7,876 bases of DNA from CAYLXX01 sp964387955 (GTDB lineage: Bacteria; Patescibacteriota; Microgenomatia; UBA1406; GWC2-37-13), in contig CAYLXX010000037.1 of the NCBI GenBank assembly GCA_964387955.1, forward strand, positions 1 through 7,876. Direction: 5' to 3'. The position numbers and the translations under genes were made by a program. A model generated the notes under the pieces. That model was given only the letters and a program-made list of their open reading frames with translations, had not been told where the DNA came from and did not search any database. Below, piece by piece: positions 1 to 6,267 of this stretch (position 1 is the first letter of the stretch; every line of letters begins with the position of its first letter).

Positions 1-55
1 CGTCTTGCGACACAGGATTTTAAGTCCTGCGTGTCTGCCATTCCACCACCGCGGC
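1..55 (-). tRNA. tRNA-Leu (anticodon UAA), 3' part cut by the window edge
   Basis: On the minus strand the acceptor 5' half GCCGCGG starts at 55, followed by the T8-G9 pair, a D arm containing GTGGAATGGCAGAC, an anticodon stem CAGGA/TCCTG and the loop CTTAAAA. The anticodon UAA lies at 20-22 and reads UUA leucine codons. After the anticodon stem a long variable arm begins (stem GTC/GAC with a GCAA loop), as expected of a class II tRNA such as Leu. The T arm and the 3' acceptor half lie beyond base 1, so the gene is partial and I cannot say whether CCA is encoded. It follows ruvB on the same strand by 51 bp but has its own promoter-like sequence. Confidence 0.95.
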
Positions 56-65
56 GCGTACCAAC

Positions 66-95
66 ATTATACCATTGAAAAGATGAACCAGTCAG
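66..95 (-). promoter_or_regulatory. Promoter of tRNA-Leu
   Basis: On the minus strand a perfect TATAAT lies at 71-66, with a TG dinucleotide one base upstream (74-73), which makes it an extended -10 box. A -35-like CTGACT (95-90, four of six matches to TTGACA) is 18 nt further up. Transcription would start around 59-60, a few bases before the mature tRNA 5' end at 55. This allows expression independent of ruvAB. No clear terminator hairpin separates ruvB from it. Confidence 0.7.
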
Positions 96-106
96 ATATG
101 AATCAC

Positions 107-1102
107 TTATATATTCAATTTCTGCTGCTCTGTTGAGCTGGATTTATAAGGGATTCGAAGATGCTTGTATGCGTCTGCCGTTAACAAACGACCACGGGCA
201 GTTTTTTTTAGAAATCCCACCTGAAGTAGATACGGCTCGATAAACTCCTCAACTGTTTGTTGATCTTCGGAAAGAGATGATGCAATTGTTTCGATACCTA
301 CCGGCGTATTTGGAAACTTATTCGCTAAGAGTTTTATATAGTCGCGGTCCAGATTTGTTAGTCCAGCCGCGTCAATATCTAGGAGTTTAAAGAGTTTCTC
401 AAGCAGTGCCTCATCGACGATCTGGTGCGCATTGACCTCAAACATATCGCGTGCTCGCTTCAAAATACGATTTGCCAGACGAGGCGTACGGCGGGACCTT
501 TGGGCAATCTCCGCAACGGCTTCCTCAGTAATTGGGAGATGCAAGAGTTTACTTGAACGCTGTACGATGCTTTTTATCTCATTTTCTTTATAATAATCAA
601 GTCGTAAAAGTAACCCAAACCGATCACGAAGCGGCGCAGATAATAAAGCCAGTCTGGTAGTAGCGCCGACTATTGTCACTTTAGGTATTGATAAACGAAC
701 TGTTCGTGCGGCCGGACCTTTTCCGATGATAATATCAAGGGCATATTCTTCAAGCACCGGATATAACATTTCTTCAACGGATTTGGGGATACGGTGAATT
801 TCATCGATAAAAAGAACATCTTTATCCTTTAAATTCGTTAAAATTGCCGCCAGATCACCACTTTTTTGAAGCGCCGCACCTGAGGTGATACGAATATCTC
901 CTCCTAACTCGTGAGCCAATATGTAAACGAGGGTGGTTTTTCCGACTCCAGGCGGACCGAAAAATAGCAGATGCTCGGACGCGTCACCGCGCTTTTTGAC
1001 AGCATCGATAAAAAGTCTGAGTGTTTTAACGACATTATCTTGTCCGATGTAGTCTTTTAATGTTTTGGGACGCAGATTTGAAGTGTCTTCCAAATTAGCC
1101 AT
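107..1102 (-). CDS. ruvB: Holliday junction branch-migration ATPase RuvB
   Basis: RuvB forms the hexameric AAA+ motor that, with RuvA, drives branch migration of Holliday junctions in recombinational repair. The 331-aa product has the usual family length. Visible motifs are Walker A GPPGVGKT (49-56), Walker B VLFIDEIHR (96-104), sensor 1 GATTR (146-150), the arginine-finger segment LRDRFG (158-163), the sensor 2 region TPRLANRILKRARD (206-219) and a C-terminal winged helix ending in ARGRLLTADAYKHL. The usual TPRGR in that last motif is TARGR here. The ATG at 1102 gives MANLEDTSNLRPKTLKDYIGQ, a normal RuvB N-terminus. The gene lies 16 bp after ruvA. The only purine-rich stretch, AAGAGG, is 12 nt before ATG, too far for a good ribosome site, whereas a TATAAT box is 6 nt before ATG. 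Confidence 0.98.
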   Translation of the reverse strand: MANLEDTSNLRPKTLKDYIGQDNVVKTLRLFIDAVKKRGDASEHLLFFGPPGVGKTTLVYILAHELGGDIRITSGAALQKSGDLAAILTNLKDKDVLFIDEIHRIPKSVEEMLYPVLEEYALDIIIGKGPAARTVRLSIPKVTIVGATTRLALLSAPLRDRFGLLLRLDYYKENEIKSIVQRSSKLLHLPITEEAVAEIAQRSRRTPRLANRILKRARDMFEVNAHQIVDEALLEKLFKLLDIDAAGLTNLDRDYIKLLANKFPNTPVGIETIASSLSEDQQTVEEFIEPYLLQVGFLKKTARGRLLTADAYKHLRIPYKSSSTEQQKLNI

Positions 1103-1114
1103 GCTCTAATTATA
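1103..1114 (-). promoter_or_regulatory. -10 box 6 nt before ruvB ATG (possible leaderless start)
   Basis: In the 16-bp ruvA-ruvB gap the minus strand reads TATAAT (1114-1109), TAGAGC, then ATG. A transcript from this box would begin at or within a base of the ruvB ATG. No good -35 is visible 16-18 nt upstream, inside the end of ruvA, so it may be weak or the match may be chance. The identical spacing at ruvA, ppsA and the sigma gene supports it. Confidence 0.5.
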
Positions 1115-1118
1115 CCTC

Positions 1119-1694
1119 TTAATCTTTTGAAGTGGCTATCTTAAGGCCCTCTTTAATTTTTTCCTCAATCGATAAGTCGCGAGGAATTTTTTGGAATGTA
1201 TCACGGGCTTGCTGCGAAGAAAACCCGAGCGATACGAGTGCATCAATGACTGTTTTATCCTCTTCGGAAACATACATCTGCTTCATCTGAAATTCCGACT
1301 TGAGTTTTGTTGAAAGCTCGAGAATAATTTTCATGGCAGTTTTTTTGCCCAATCCCGGAACTTTCGAAAAATAACCAACGTCATTATTGCGCACAGCCTG
1401 CAGAAGTTCATCGCTTGAGGTGAATGAAATCAAAGAAAAGGCGGTTTTGGGACCAACTCCAGACACAGATAAAAGCATTCTAAATAAATCGTGTTGATTT
1501 TTTGTTTCGAATCCAAATAAAATCAGCGCATCTTCACGTACCTGCAGATACGTATAAATTTCTACCGGGTGAGGAAGTCGAAATGACAAAAGCTGTGGCG
1601 GCAGAAAAACCTGATAATAAATGCCTCCTGGTGTCTCTATAAGTCCTTGATTTTGCGAGAGTTCAACCAATATCCCTTTAATTTTTCCAATCAT
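1119..1694 (-). CDS. ruvA: Holliday junction branch-migration protein RuvA
   Basis: RuvA binds four-way DNA junctions as a tetramer and loads RuvB rings on opposite arms. The product is 191 aa, close to the ~200 aa usual for the family. It shows an N-terminal OB-fold (MIGKIKGILVE through about residue 62), two helix-hairpin-helix motifs (LLSVSGVGPKTAFSLIS, 74-90; FSKVPGLGKKTAMKIILEL, 109-127) and a C-terminal three-helix RuvB-binding domain (about 145-187, DALVSLGFSSQQAR). The ATG at 1694 gives the typical MIGKIKG start; another ATG 5 nt upstream hits a stop at once. Immediately upstream is TATAAT rather than a Shine-Dalgarno sequence. ruvC, often next to ruvAB, is absent from this window; the upstream neighbours are divergent unknown genes. 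Confidence 0.98.
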   Translation of the reverse strand: MIGKIKGILVELSQNQGLIETPGGIYYQVFLPPQLLSFRLPHPVEIYTYLQVREDALILFGFETKNQHDLFRMLLSVSGVGPKTAFSLISFTSSDELLQAVRNNDVGYFSKVPGLGKKTAMKIILELSTKLKSEFQMKQMYVSEEDKTVIDALVSLGFSSQQARDTFQKIPRDLSIEEKIKEGLKIATSKD

Positions 1695-1706
1695 ATCATT
1701 ATTATA
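1695..1706 (-). promoter_or_regulatory. -10 box 6 nt before ruvA ATG (possible leaderless start)
   Basis: On the minus strand TATAAT (1706-1701) is followed by AATGAT and then the ruvA ATG, so the predicted +1 coincides with the start codon. No clear -35 is seen at the usual distance (about 1724-1729). That position falls inside the spacer of the opposing promoter at 1711-1739, so the two promoters physically overlap. Confidence 0.55.
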
Positions 1707-1710
1707 CTTA

Positions 1711-1739
1711 TTGACGGTAAAAATAGGGAGTATTATAAT
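1711..1739 (+). promoter_or_regulatory. Near-consensus sigma-70-type promoter of the two-gene unknown operon
   Basis: TTGACG (1711-1716), a 17-nt spacer and a perfect TATAAT (1734-1739) give eleven of twelve consensus bases at optimal spacing. Transcription would start near 1746, leaving a leader of about 21 nt before the ATG at 1767. This is the best-matching promoter in the window. It is divergent from, and overlaps, the ruvA promoter. Confidence 0.85.
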
Positions 1740-1766
1740 AATCTAATTACAATTCTTGAGAAAACA

Positions 1767-2135
1767 ATGGCTAACCGAGAAACTGAAATGAAGCTAAACG
1801 ACAAAGAGTATTTTATAAAAGATACTATCGTTGGTAAATACATAAAAGATAAAAATTTAAGTGGAAGAAATGTTTTTTTTGATACTAGTTTGTTACGCTG
1901 GAGCAGCTCAGCAGGAGGAGAAACTGCGAAGCTAGACTTTCAAAAGGGGGACTTGGAAGCGGCAATTGATATTTTAGTTTATGTGGACCGCATCGGCAAC
2001 CTGTCGGTTGAAACAAGATCATTACTCAGACATCAGGCAATAAGTGCCCTTGCACGAGAATATGCTGAAGATATTAAACTGTACAATCAAGAACACAACC
2101 CTGTTAACCAAAATAATTCACACCATGAACAATAA
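1767..2135 (+). CDS. Hypothetical protein, 122 aa, first gene of a two-gene operon
   Basis: I do not recognise this family. The reading frame is open back to 1647, but the promoter TATAAT at 1734-1739 puts the transcript start near 1746, so the first usable ATG is 1767 (MANRETEMKLND). A weak TTGAG lies 6 nt before it. The 122-residue product is hydrophilic and charged, with no signal peptide or membrane segment. It has a lysine-rich N-terminal part (9-30), a middle section FFDTSLLRWSSSAGGETAK (37-55) and a probable helical region 60-105 (GDLEAAIDILVYVDRIG; RSLLRHQAISALAREYAEDI). The tail is rich in Asn, Gln and His. It overlaps the next gene by 11 bp, which suggests translational coupling and a shared function. 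A cytosolic partner protein is a guess; no function is assigned. Confidence 0.75.
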   Translation: MANRETEMKLNDKEYFIKDTIVGKYIKDKNLSGRNVFFDTSLLRWSSSAGGETAKLDFQKGDLEAAIDILVYVDRIGNLSVETRSLLRHQAISALAREYAEDIKLYNQEHNPVNQNNSHHEQ

Positions 2136-2586
2136 AGAAAACCCGACCAAACCACCGGAAAAATCGGATTGTATGTTGGAGAGTGTTTTTTCGCTAGAAT
2201 CAGGAGCAATTGTGGGTATTTTGAGTCAGTCAAATTTAAAGAATTTGTATAAAACCTGGATCATGTTTCAACCACGAACCGAACAGTTTTATGCTGCTAC
2301 CTTAGATAAAGGTAGCGTCGGTGATATGGTACGACCACAATGGCGCGTCTTTAAACCCGAAAGCTCAGACTTAGAATACACGATCGAGTTTGTGAGGTCA
2401 CTTCTTGATAGCTATACAACTTCTCAAATGAAGTCTCACATATCTGAAGATGAGATATCAAATATATTAGAAAAAGCACGCGGCTCTTTATCAAAACAAT
2501 TAAGTTCTTCAATAAGAAGTAATCATGAAGAAGCATTAAGACTTCAAAATTCACTGAAAGAGCTCGAGGAGACCAGTTTTACGTAG
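2125..2586 (+). CDS. Hypothetical protein, 153 aa, second gene of the operon
   Basis: I do not recognise this family. The frame opens at 2044, but ATG 2125 (MNNKENPTKPPEKSD) is chosen because it sits in the stop overlap with the upstream gene, the usual arrangement for coupled translation; the earlier ATGs would run deep inside that gene. The product has a polar, proline-rich N-terminus (1-16) and a probable beta-rich core (about 20-80: ESGAIVGILSQSNLKNLYKTWIMF, then FYAATLDKGSVGDMVRPQWRVF). The C-terminal half is helical and charged (about 84-150, EISNILEKARGSLSKQLSSSI, then EEALRLQNSLKELEE), possibly coiled coil. There is no signal peptide or membrane segment. No Shine-Dalgarno sequence is seen; an AATAAT 7 nt before ATG is a poor promoter candidate without a -35. 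The last 8 bp overlap the 3' end of eno on the other strand. Confidence 0.75.
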   Translation: MNNKENPTKPPEKSDCMLESVFSLESGAIVGILSQSNLKNLYKTWIMFQPRTEQFYAATLDKGSVGDMVRPQWRVFKPESSDLEYTIEFVRSLLDSYTTSQMKSHISEDEISNILEKARGSLSKQLSSSIRSNHEEALRLQNSLKELEETSFT

Positions 2587-3859
2587 TCTGTTTTGTTAGT
2601 TCTTCCCGCTCAATCTGCCAGAGACGATTGTACTTAGCGACGCGTTCACCTCGAGAAGGAGCACCGAACTTGACAAAATCTGCCTGGAGACCAACGGCAA
2701 AATCGGCAATAAATGTGTCATTGGTTTCACCCGAGCGATGCGAGACTATAAAATTAAAGTTGTTTTTTTTGGCAACATCAATTACTTCCATTGTTTCGGT
2801 AATTGTACCGCTTTGATTAGGTTTTATAAGGATAGTTGAACACGCTTTCTCTTTAACTGCCCTGAGAAGACGAGCCTTGTTTGTCACCAGCAGATCATCA
2901 CCAATCATATAAACTTTATCAGATAGTTGACTGTACAATCGCTCCCATCCTTCCCAGTCATCTTGCTCTAAAGGATCTTCCAAAGTTAAAAGTGTGTATG
3001 TTTGGAGAATATGGAGAACAAACTCCATGTATTCCTCCTTAGCCAGAGGATGTGGTTTATCTTTTATAAAGTACTTGTTATTTTTTGCAAACTGGGAAGC
3101 GGCAATATCAAGTCCAAAAAATACATCAACCCCGGCCTTGAGATTTTTAGATATAAAGGTCTCATGAAGAATTTCTAAGGCATCAAGATTGGTACTAAAA
3201 TTCGGACTAAACCCGCCCTCCTCACCAACTGAGATATTAGCGTTTCGATACGCCAGTACCCTGCTCAGTTCATGAAAGAGCTCAACTCCCATCTGGTATG
3301 CTTTGCTGAAAGAAAACGATGTCGAAGGAATAACTTGAAATTCTTGAAACTCAAGATTGTTGCTGGCGTGTTTTCCACCGTTTATAATGTTAAAAATCGG
3401 CGAAGGGATGCGTTCAATTTTTATCTCAGTTTTAAAAAGAGACTGGTACAGTTTATTGATGTAGCGAAACAGCGGCAAACCCTGGTCTAGTGCTGCGGCT
3501 TTAGCCACCAATTCAGATACAACTAACGTCGTATTGGCACCTAAGCGACTTTTGTTTTCTGTCCCGTCTGCTTTAATAAGCCAGTAATCAACTTCCTGCT
3601 GCTTCAGCGGTGAAAGACCAATGAGCTTGGGTGCTAATAAATCGTTGACGTAGTGGGCCGCCTGACTGACACCCATACCGTCAAAGCGGTTTTTATCCTT
3701 ATCTCTAAGCTCAACTGCCTCGTATTTACCAATTGATGTACCAGCAGGCACTGAACTTACTACTTCAATCCCCGTATCAAGAACCAGTTTTCCCTCAAGA
3801 GTCGGGACCCCACGGGAATCAATGATCTCATACGCATGAATCGATTTAATGTTTGCCAT
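2579..3859 (-). CDS. eno: Enolase (phosphopyruvate hydratase)
   Basis: Enolase interconverts 2-phosphoglycerate and phosphoenolpyruvate in the cytosol and needs Mg2+. The 426-aa product matches the usual length. The start at 3859 (MANIKSIHAYEIIDSRG) fits the family; the 22 extra codons upstream lie inside ppsA and are unlike enolase. Catalytic residues are all present: S42 of the mobile loop, H164 (GGKHASNN), E173 (QEF), E214 (VGEEGG), metal ligands D251, E294 (LEDPL) and D321 (GDDL), K346 (LIKPNQ), H374 (SHRSGET) and K397. The catalytic loop reads AGTSIG in place of the common SGASTG, and IKPNQSG replaces IKFNQIG. Its start overlaps the ppsA stop by 14 bp, so it is probably co-transcribed and translationally coupled. 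Its 3' end overlaps the convergent unknown gene by 8 bp. Confidence 0.98.
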   Translation of the reverse strand: MANIKSIHAYEIIDSRGVPTLEGKLVLDTGIEVVSSVPAGTSIGKYEAVELRDKDKNRFDGMGVSQAAHYVNDLLAPKLIGLSPLKQQEVDYWLIKADGTENKSRLGANTTLVVSELVAKAAALDQGLPLFRYINKLYQSLFKTEIKIERIPSPIFNIINGGKHASNNLEFQEFQVIPSTSFSFSKAYQMGVELFHELSRVLAYRNANISVGEEGGFSPNFSTNLDALEILHETFISKNLKAGVDVFFGLDIAASQFAKNNKYFIKDKPHPLAKEEYMEFVLHILQTYTLLTLEDPLEQDDWEGWERLYSQLSDKVYMIGDDLLVTNKARLLRAVKEKACSTILIKPNQSGTITETMEVIDVAKKNNFNFIVSHRSGETNDTFIADFAVGLQADFVKFGAPSRGERVAKYNRLWQIEREELTKQTT

Positions 3860-6185
3860 AGCTCGTCTCAATTTCGTGAATATTTTGTCTGGTCTTATCG
3901 ATAACATCAGGATTGACGGAGACACTGGTGATTCCCAGTTTTACGAGCTTTTCCACCAGTTGTGGGTAATCAGAGGCGGCCTGACCACAGATTGAGCTGG
4001 TGATCCCGGCAGCACTGGCGGTTCGCACAATGTGTTCCAACACCGACACAACAGCCGGAGATCGTTCATCGTAAATATGGGCAACCTGAGCATTGTCCCG
4101 GTCAACTCCCATAAGCATCATGGTCAAGTCGTTTGTCCCAATTGAGACGCCATCGATGCCGACTTTAATAAAGTCATCAAGCTGTAAAGCACACGCTGGC
4201 ACCTCAACCATAATAAGCAGTTTAAAATCAGGTATCGATAAAAGCCCATACTGTCTGATAATCTCTTTTATCTCAATAAGTTCCCAGGGGGCGCGCATAA
4301 ATGGTATCATAAGATGAAGATTTTTATAACCTTTCTCCCAGATTTTCTGAATAGCCCTCAGCTCAAGCGCAAACACCTCTGGAGTAACTATGTAGCGGGA
4401 AGCTCCCCGGAATCCCAGCATCGGATTTTCCTCATGGGCTTCATAGTTTTCGCCACCTTTGAGATGTTTGTACTCGTTTGTTTTAAAGTCTGTTGCCCGA
4501 TAAATGACAGGTCGGGGAGTGAAGTGTTTGACAAATAACTCCAAATCATGTGTCAGTTTACTGATAAATTCCTCCTCGCGTCCGTGTTTGATAAATGACT
4601 TTGGGTGTTCGCCAATACCTGCGATCATAAACTCCGCCCGCAGTAAACCTACACCATCGACGTTCATTTCTGAGACTTTTAGGGCTTCTTCAGGCTCCGC
4701 AAGATTGACATACACTTTTGTATGCGTTTTAAGATGATGTCCTTTCACTCCCATGGACTCGATCCTACTTTGCATATTGGCACGCGGTTTTGCCAAGGCT
4801 CCTTTAAAAATCTCGCCACTTGCACCATCAACTGAAATAAGACCAGCGTGCTTCAGTTTCAAAGTCGCCGACTCAGCGCCGACCACTGCCGGAATACCCA
4901 GTTCACGAGACACGATTGCTGCATGGGAGGTGCGTCCGCCTTTATCAGTGACAATAGCGGCGGCTTTTTTCATTGCCGGTACATAATCTGGGTTTGTTTG
5001 GGGAGCAACGAGTACATCTCCGTGCTTTATTTTGTCAATCTCATTGGCCGAGTGAATGACATTTGCCTCACCTACGCCTATTCCTGGCGAAGCCGGTGCA
5101 CCAGTCAAAATCGGTGTCGGTCTGTTGTTTGTGTCACTTTTTGCAACACTGCCGGTTTTTTTGATAGTTGTAATCGGCCGAGACTGGACAATAAACACCT
5201 GATCTTTCTCAATAGCCCACTCAATATCCTGAGGAAAGTAATAATGATCTTCAATTTGTTTTACTCGTATCGCCACCTCCACCAACTCCTCATCAGAGAT
5301 TTTTTGCAGATTGCCGTCGGTATGACTGACTTTTACTTCTTTGTTGCTTTGACCAGATTTAATGTACTTAACGCTTTGGTGCTTGATCTCTTTTTTTAAA
5401 ATCACAAATGAACGTTTATCAACTTCATAATGGTCTGGCGTGACCTTTCCCTGGACAATATACTCACCCAGCCCGTAAATGGCTTCAATCACGATTTTGG
5501 TTTTGTCATTAGTCACCGGATCAATACTAAAGGCAATTCCAGATTTATCAGACTGGACCATCCGCTGTATCACGGCGGCTAAACCGACTTTAAAGTGATC
5601 AAAACCCTGCTCATGCCGGTAATAGATCGCCCGCTCAGTGAACAAAGACGCCCAGCACTCCTTCACTTTCTGAAGCAAATGTGCTTCGCCTTGGACGTTT
5701 AGATACGTCTCCTGCTGACCGGCAAACGACGCTCCCGGCAAGTCTTCAGCCGTTGCTGACGATCTGACCGCCACAAGTGGCGGTTGATAGGCGAGTTTTA
5801 ACGCGTAAAGCTGTTTTTTTAAAAACCCTAAATGCTTTTTCAGATACTGCGCCTCTTTCTCCTGAAGTTTTTCATAGTAATTAACGACCTCCTTGGCGAT
5901 TTCTTTTGGCATAGTCGCTTTCATGATAAGCTCTTGCACATGAGTTGATGCTTGTTTAAGCTCATGCGGGTTATTAAAGTTGATGATTGCCAGTAAATCG
6001 TGGATTTTGCGCTCAAGTTGAGCTTCTTTGATAAAGTAAAAATAGGCGTGCGAGGTAACGATGAATCCGTAGGGGATAGGTAAGTCAGCTGTAGTCATCT
6101 CTCCTAAGTTGGCGCCTTTGCCACCAACAAGACCAATATCGTGCTTATTGACCTCTTCAAACCACACGACGAATTTTTTTTGCAT
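3846..6185 (-). CDS. ppsA: Phosphoenolpyruvate synthase (pyruvate, water dikinase)
   Basis: The enzyme converts pyruvate, ATP and water to PEP, AMP and phosphate. The 779-aa product has the full three-domain layout. The N-terminal ATP-grasp/PPDK_N domain spans about 15-340 (VGGKGANLGEM 20-30; VAVRSSATAEDLPGASFAGQ 138-157; QSRPI 334-338). The phosphohistidine swivel domain, about 358-465, has GGRTSHAAIVSRELGIPAVVG with His421 as the phosphorylated residue. The C-terminal PEP/pyruvate TIM barrel, about 488-770, has GLLRAEFM, RATDFKTNEY, EENPMLGFRGASRY, EVPA, GTNDLT and ICGQ with Cys733. GTNDLTMM has Met where many relatives have Gln. A lysine-rich, helical stretch of about 25 residues (around 108-133) precedes the VAVRSSA motif and looks like an insertion. 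The start at 6185 gives MQKKFVVWFEEV; the 20 codons upstream are unlike the family. A TATAGT box lies 6 nt before the ATG and no Shine-Dalgarno sequence is seen. Pyruvate phosphate dikinase is less likely, since the sequence aligns best to PpsA motifs and is shorter. Confidence 0.97.
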   Translation of the reverse strand: MQKKFVVWFEEVNKHDIGLVGGKGANLGEMTTADLPIPYGFIVTSHAYFYFIKEAQLERKIHDLLAIINFNNPHELKQASTHVQELIMKATMPKEIAKEVVNYYEKLQEKEAQYLKKHLGFLKKQLYALKLAYQPPLVAVRSSATAEDLPGASFAGQQETYLNVQGEAHLLQKVKECWASLFTERAIYYRHEQGFDHFKVGLAAVIQRMVQSDKSGIAFSIDPVTNDKTKIVIEAIYGLGEYIVQGKVTPDHYEVDKRSFVILKKEIKHQSVKYIKSGQSNKEVKVSHTDGNLQKISDEELVEVAIRVKQIEDHYYFPQDIEWAIEKDQVFIVQSRPITTIKKTGSVAKSDTNNRPTPILTGAPASPGIGVGEANVIHSANEIDKIKHGDVLVAPQTNPDYVPAMKKAAAIVTDKGGRTSHAAIVSRELGIPAVVGAESATLKLKHAGLISVDGASGEIFKGALAKPRANMQSRIESMGVKGHHLKTHTKVYVNLAEPEEALKVSEMNVDGVGLLRAEFMIAGIGEHPKSFIKHGREEEFISKLTHDLELFVKHFTPRPVIYRATDFKTNEYKHLKGGENYEAHEENPMLGFRGASRYIVTPEVFALELRAIQKIWEKGYKNLHLMIPFMRAPWELIEIKEIIRQYGLLSIPDFKLLIMVEVPACALQLDDFIKVGIDGVSIGTNDLTMMLMGVDRDNAQVAHIYDERSPAVVSVLEHIVRTASAAGITSSICGQAASDYPQLVEKLVKLGITSVSVNPDVIDKTRQNIHEIETSYGKH

Positions 6186-6221
6186 ACAGTTACTATAGAG
6201 GAAATGCACACAAGGATGCAA
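6186..6221 (-). promoter_or_regulatory. Promoter of ppsA-eno (possible leaderless start)
   Basis: On the minus strand TTGCAT (6221-6216), an 18-nt spacer and TATAGT (6197-6192) precede AACTGT and the ppsA ATG. The predicted +1 is at the start codon. The -35 is part of the inverted repeat at 6216-6239, shared with the divergent sigma gene. Confidence 0.6.
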
Positions 6222-6239
6222 GAGATTGTGTACTTGCAT
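6216..6239. repeat. Inverted repeat covering both divergent -35 boxes (possible operator)
   Basis: ATGCAAG (6216-6222) and CTTGCAT (6233-6239) are perfect 7-bp inverted copies 10 nt apart. Each arm holds the TTGCAT used as -35 by the ppsA promoter (minus) or the sigma promoter (plus). A second dyad, ACACAA (6208-6213) with TTGTGT (6226-6231), is interleaved with it. This may be a regulator site for both genes, or just the symmetry of two similar -35 boxes. Confidence 0.5.
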
Positions 6240-6267
6240 TTTCACAATAGTAGCCTATAATATTCTC
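6234..6267 (+). promoter_or_regulatory. Promoter of the sigma factor gene (possible leaderless start)
   Basis: TTGCAT (6234-6239), a 16-nt spacer and a perfect TATAAT (6256-6261) are followed by ATTCTC and the ATG at 6268. The predicted +1 falls at the start codon and there is no Shine-Dalgarno sequence. Confidence 0.65.

Noticed and set aside
2351..2554. 67-aa minus-strand frame opposite the second unknown gene
   Set aside because: The plus-strand gene has a promoter, coupled start and reasonable composition; the minus frame has none of these.
3272..3490. 72-aa plus-strand frame opposite eno (also 2628-2816)
   Set aside because: Antisense to conserved enolase sequence with no independent support.
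4848..5399. 183-aa plus-strand open frame opposite ppsA, and shorter ones at 4093-4986
   Set aside because: They are antisense to conserved ppsA codons, have no promoter or ribosome site, and show biased, low-complexity composition typical of shadow frames.
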